Shown here piece by piece: positions 55,111-55,573 of a stretch of 55,573 nt of DNA. The notes under the pieces are model-generated. The model searched no databases. It had not been told where the DNA came from and saw only the letters and a list, made by a program, of their open reading frames with translations. Within the stretch, counting starts at the first letter, position 1, and each line of letters starts with the position of its first letter. The DNA comes from Seison nebaliae (lineage: Eukaryota; Rotifera; Pararotatoria; Seisonacea; Seisonidae). The DNA lies in NCBI GenBank assembly GCA_023231475.1, contig JALJEE010001195.1, positions 1 to 55,573 of the forward strand, written 5' to 3'. The translations under genes and the position numbers were made by a program.

Positions 55111-55260
55111 AATTTGGCTAAGTTCCTAATGAAGATATGAGATTTGGCTACGTTCCAAGTCAAGAAAAAAAATTTGGCTACATTCCAAGTGAAAAACAAA
55201 GATTTGGCTACGTTCCAAATAAAGATAAGAGATTTAGCTATGTTCCGTTTAGGACTTATA
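55111..55260. repeat. 30-bp tandem repeat, five copies
   Basis: Units start exactly at 55111, 55141, 55171, 55201 and 55231, each opening (a/g)atttggcta(c)gttcc. The period is ten codons, and both strands are open across several units (plus strand 'LATFQVKNKD'-like decapeptides), but no start codon or longer gene context is present. No gene is seen from 55261 to the end. Confidence 0.9.
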
Positions 55261-55573
55261 TCATATCTGGATTTTGCAAAGGTGAACCGTAACGGACTAA
55301 CAAGGGAAGTATCCGATATGCAGGAAACGAAATTAAAATTAAAAATAAATAGGATATGTAAAAAATAATGCTTATTAGGATAGCATTTTTATTTTCTGCC
55401 ATTTTTTTCTATTAGTGCCTAAAATGGTGCAAAGCTTTATTTCCAATAAAGTTGTGGAATAATTATTCACGAACTATGCATGATCTACCACGTACCAATA
55501 ATTGTTCGGAAGGACATAATAATACAATAAAGATCTTTGTGAAAAGTGGTTGCTTAACGATGAACCGTTTCGA

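Noticed and set aside
1-55573. CRISPR array, prophage, operon or bacterial-type system
   Set aside because: The DNA is eukaryotic with spliceosomal introns; repeats present are minisatellites and palindromes without spacer structure.

Overview
This is AT-rich, gene-dense metazoan nuclear DNA. The gene set is animal: a MET-like receptor tyrosine kinase, an H-NOX guanylate cyclase, NSUN7, KAT14, MYCBP, SDHAF2, CNBP, PRPF3, TCTP, DDX10 and a kinesin-4-type motor. Reconstructed introns are mostly 35-75 nt with GT-AG ends, typical of a small-genome animal such as a mite; the exact lineage cannot be settled from the window. I rebuilt exon chains by hand by matching reading phase and splice sites. 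NSUN7 (10 exons), the receptor kinase (10), the cyclase (10), the 1000-residue helical protein (10), KAT14 (3) and DDX10 (3) all close in frame.

Layout. 1-2.2 kb: transposon graveyard (MULE, pogo-like DDE, BED-finger fragment). 3.1-4.9 kb: a single-exon secreted orphan protein. 5.8-7.0 kb: another DDE relic and a 130-bp direct repeat. 7.5-10.9 kb: a ten-exon helical protein. 10.9-14.5 kb: poorly resolved, with orphan exons. 14.5-21.3 kb: a Ser-rich low-complexity protein of at least seven exons. 21.7-28.2 kb: transposon-rich (Merlin-like, opposed Ty3/Gypsy fragments, minisatellite, palindromes) with one tRNA-Phe. 28.2-54.3 kb: a housekeeping block with very short spacers. This runs kinesin (-), KAT14 (+), DDX10 (+), NSUN7 (-), SDHAF2 (-), CNBP (+), PRPF3 (+), a LINE relic, receptor kinase (+), MYCBP (-), a C19orf53-like gene (+), the cyclase (+), a SNAPC5-like gene (-) and TCTP (-). 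54.3-55.6 kb: intergenic with a 30-bp tandem repeat.

Biology. Many block genes serve basic RNA and translation work: DDX10 in 18S rRNA maturation, PRPF3 in the U4/U6 snRNP, CNBP in nucleic-acid binding, TCTP in growth, a possible SNAPC5 in snRNA transcription. SDHAF2 flavinates succinate dehydrogenase. Convergent pairs end within 30-90 bp of each other and one pair shares 4 bp.

The most unusual signals are three candidate introns of only 19-22 nt (two in the cyclase, one in the helical protein); an NSUN7 with both catalytic cysteine positions replaced; a cyclase with an intact heme pocket but lost cyclase residues; and two 3n stop-free introns that would add residues if retained.
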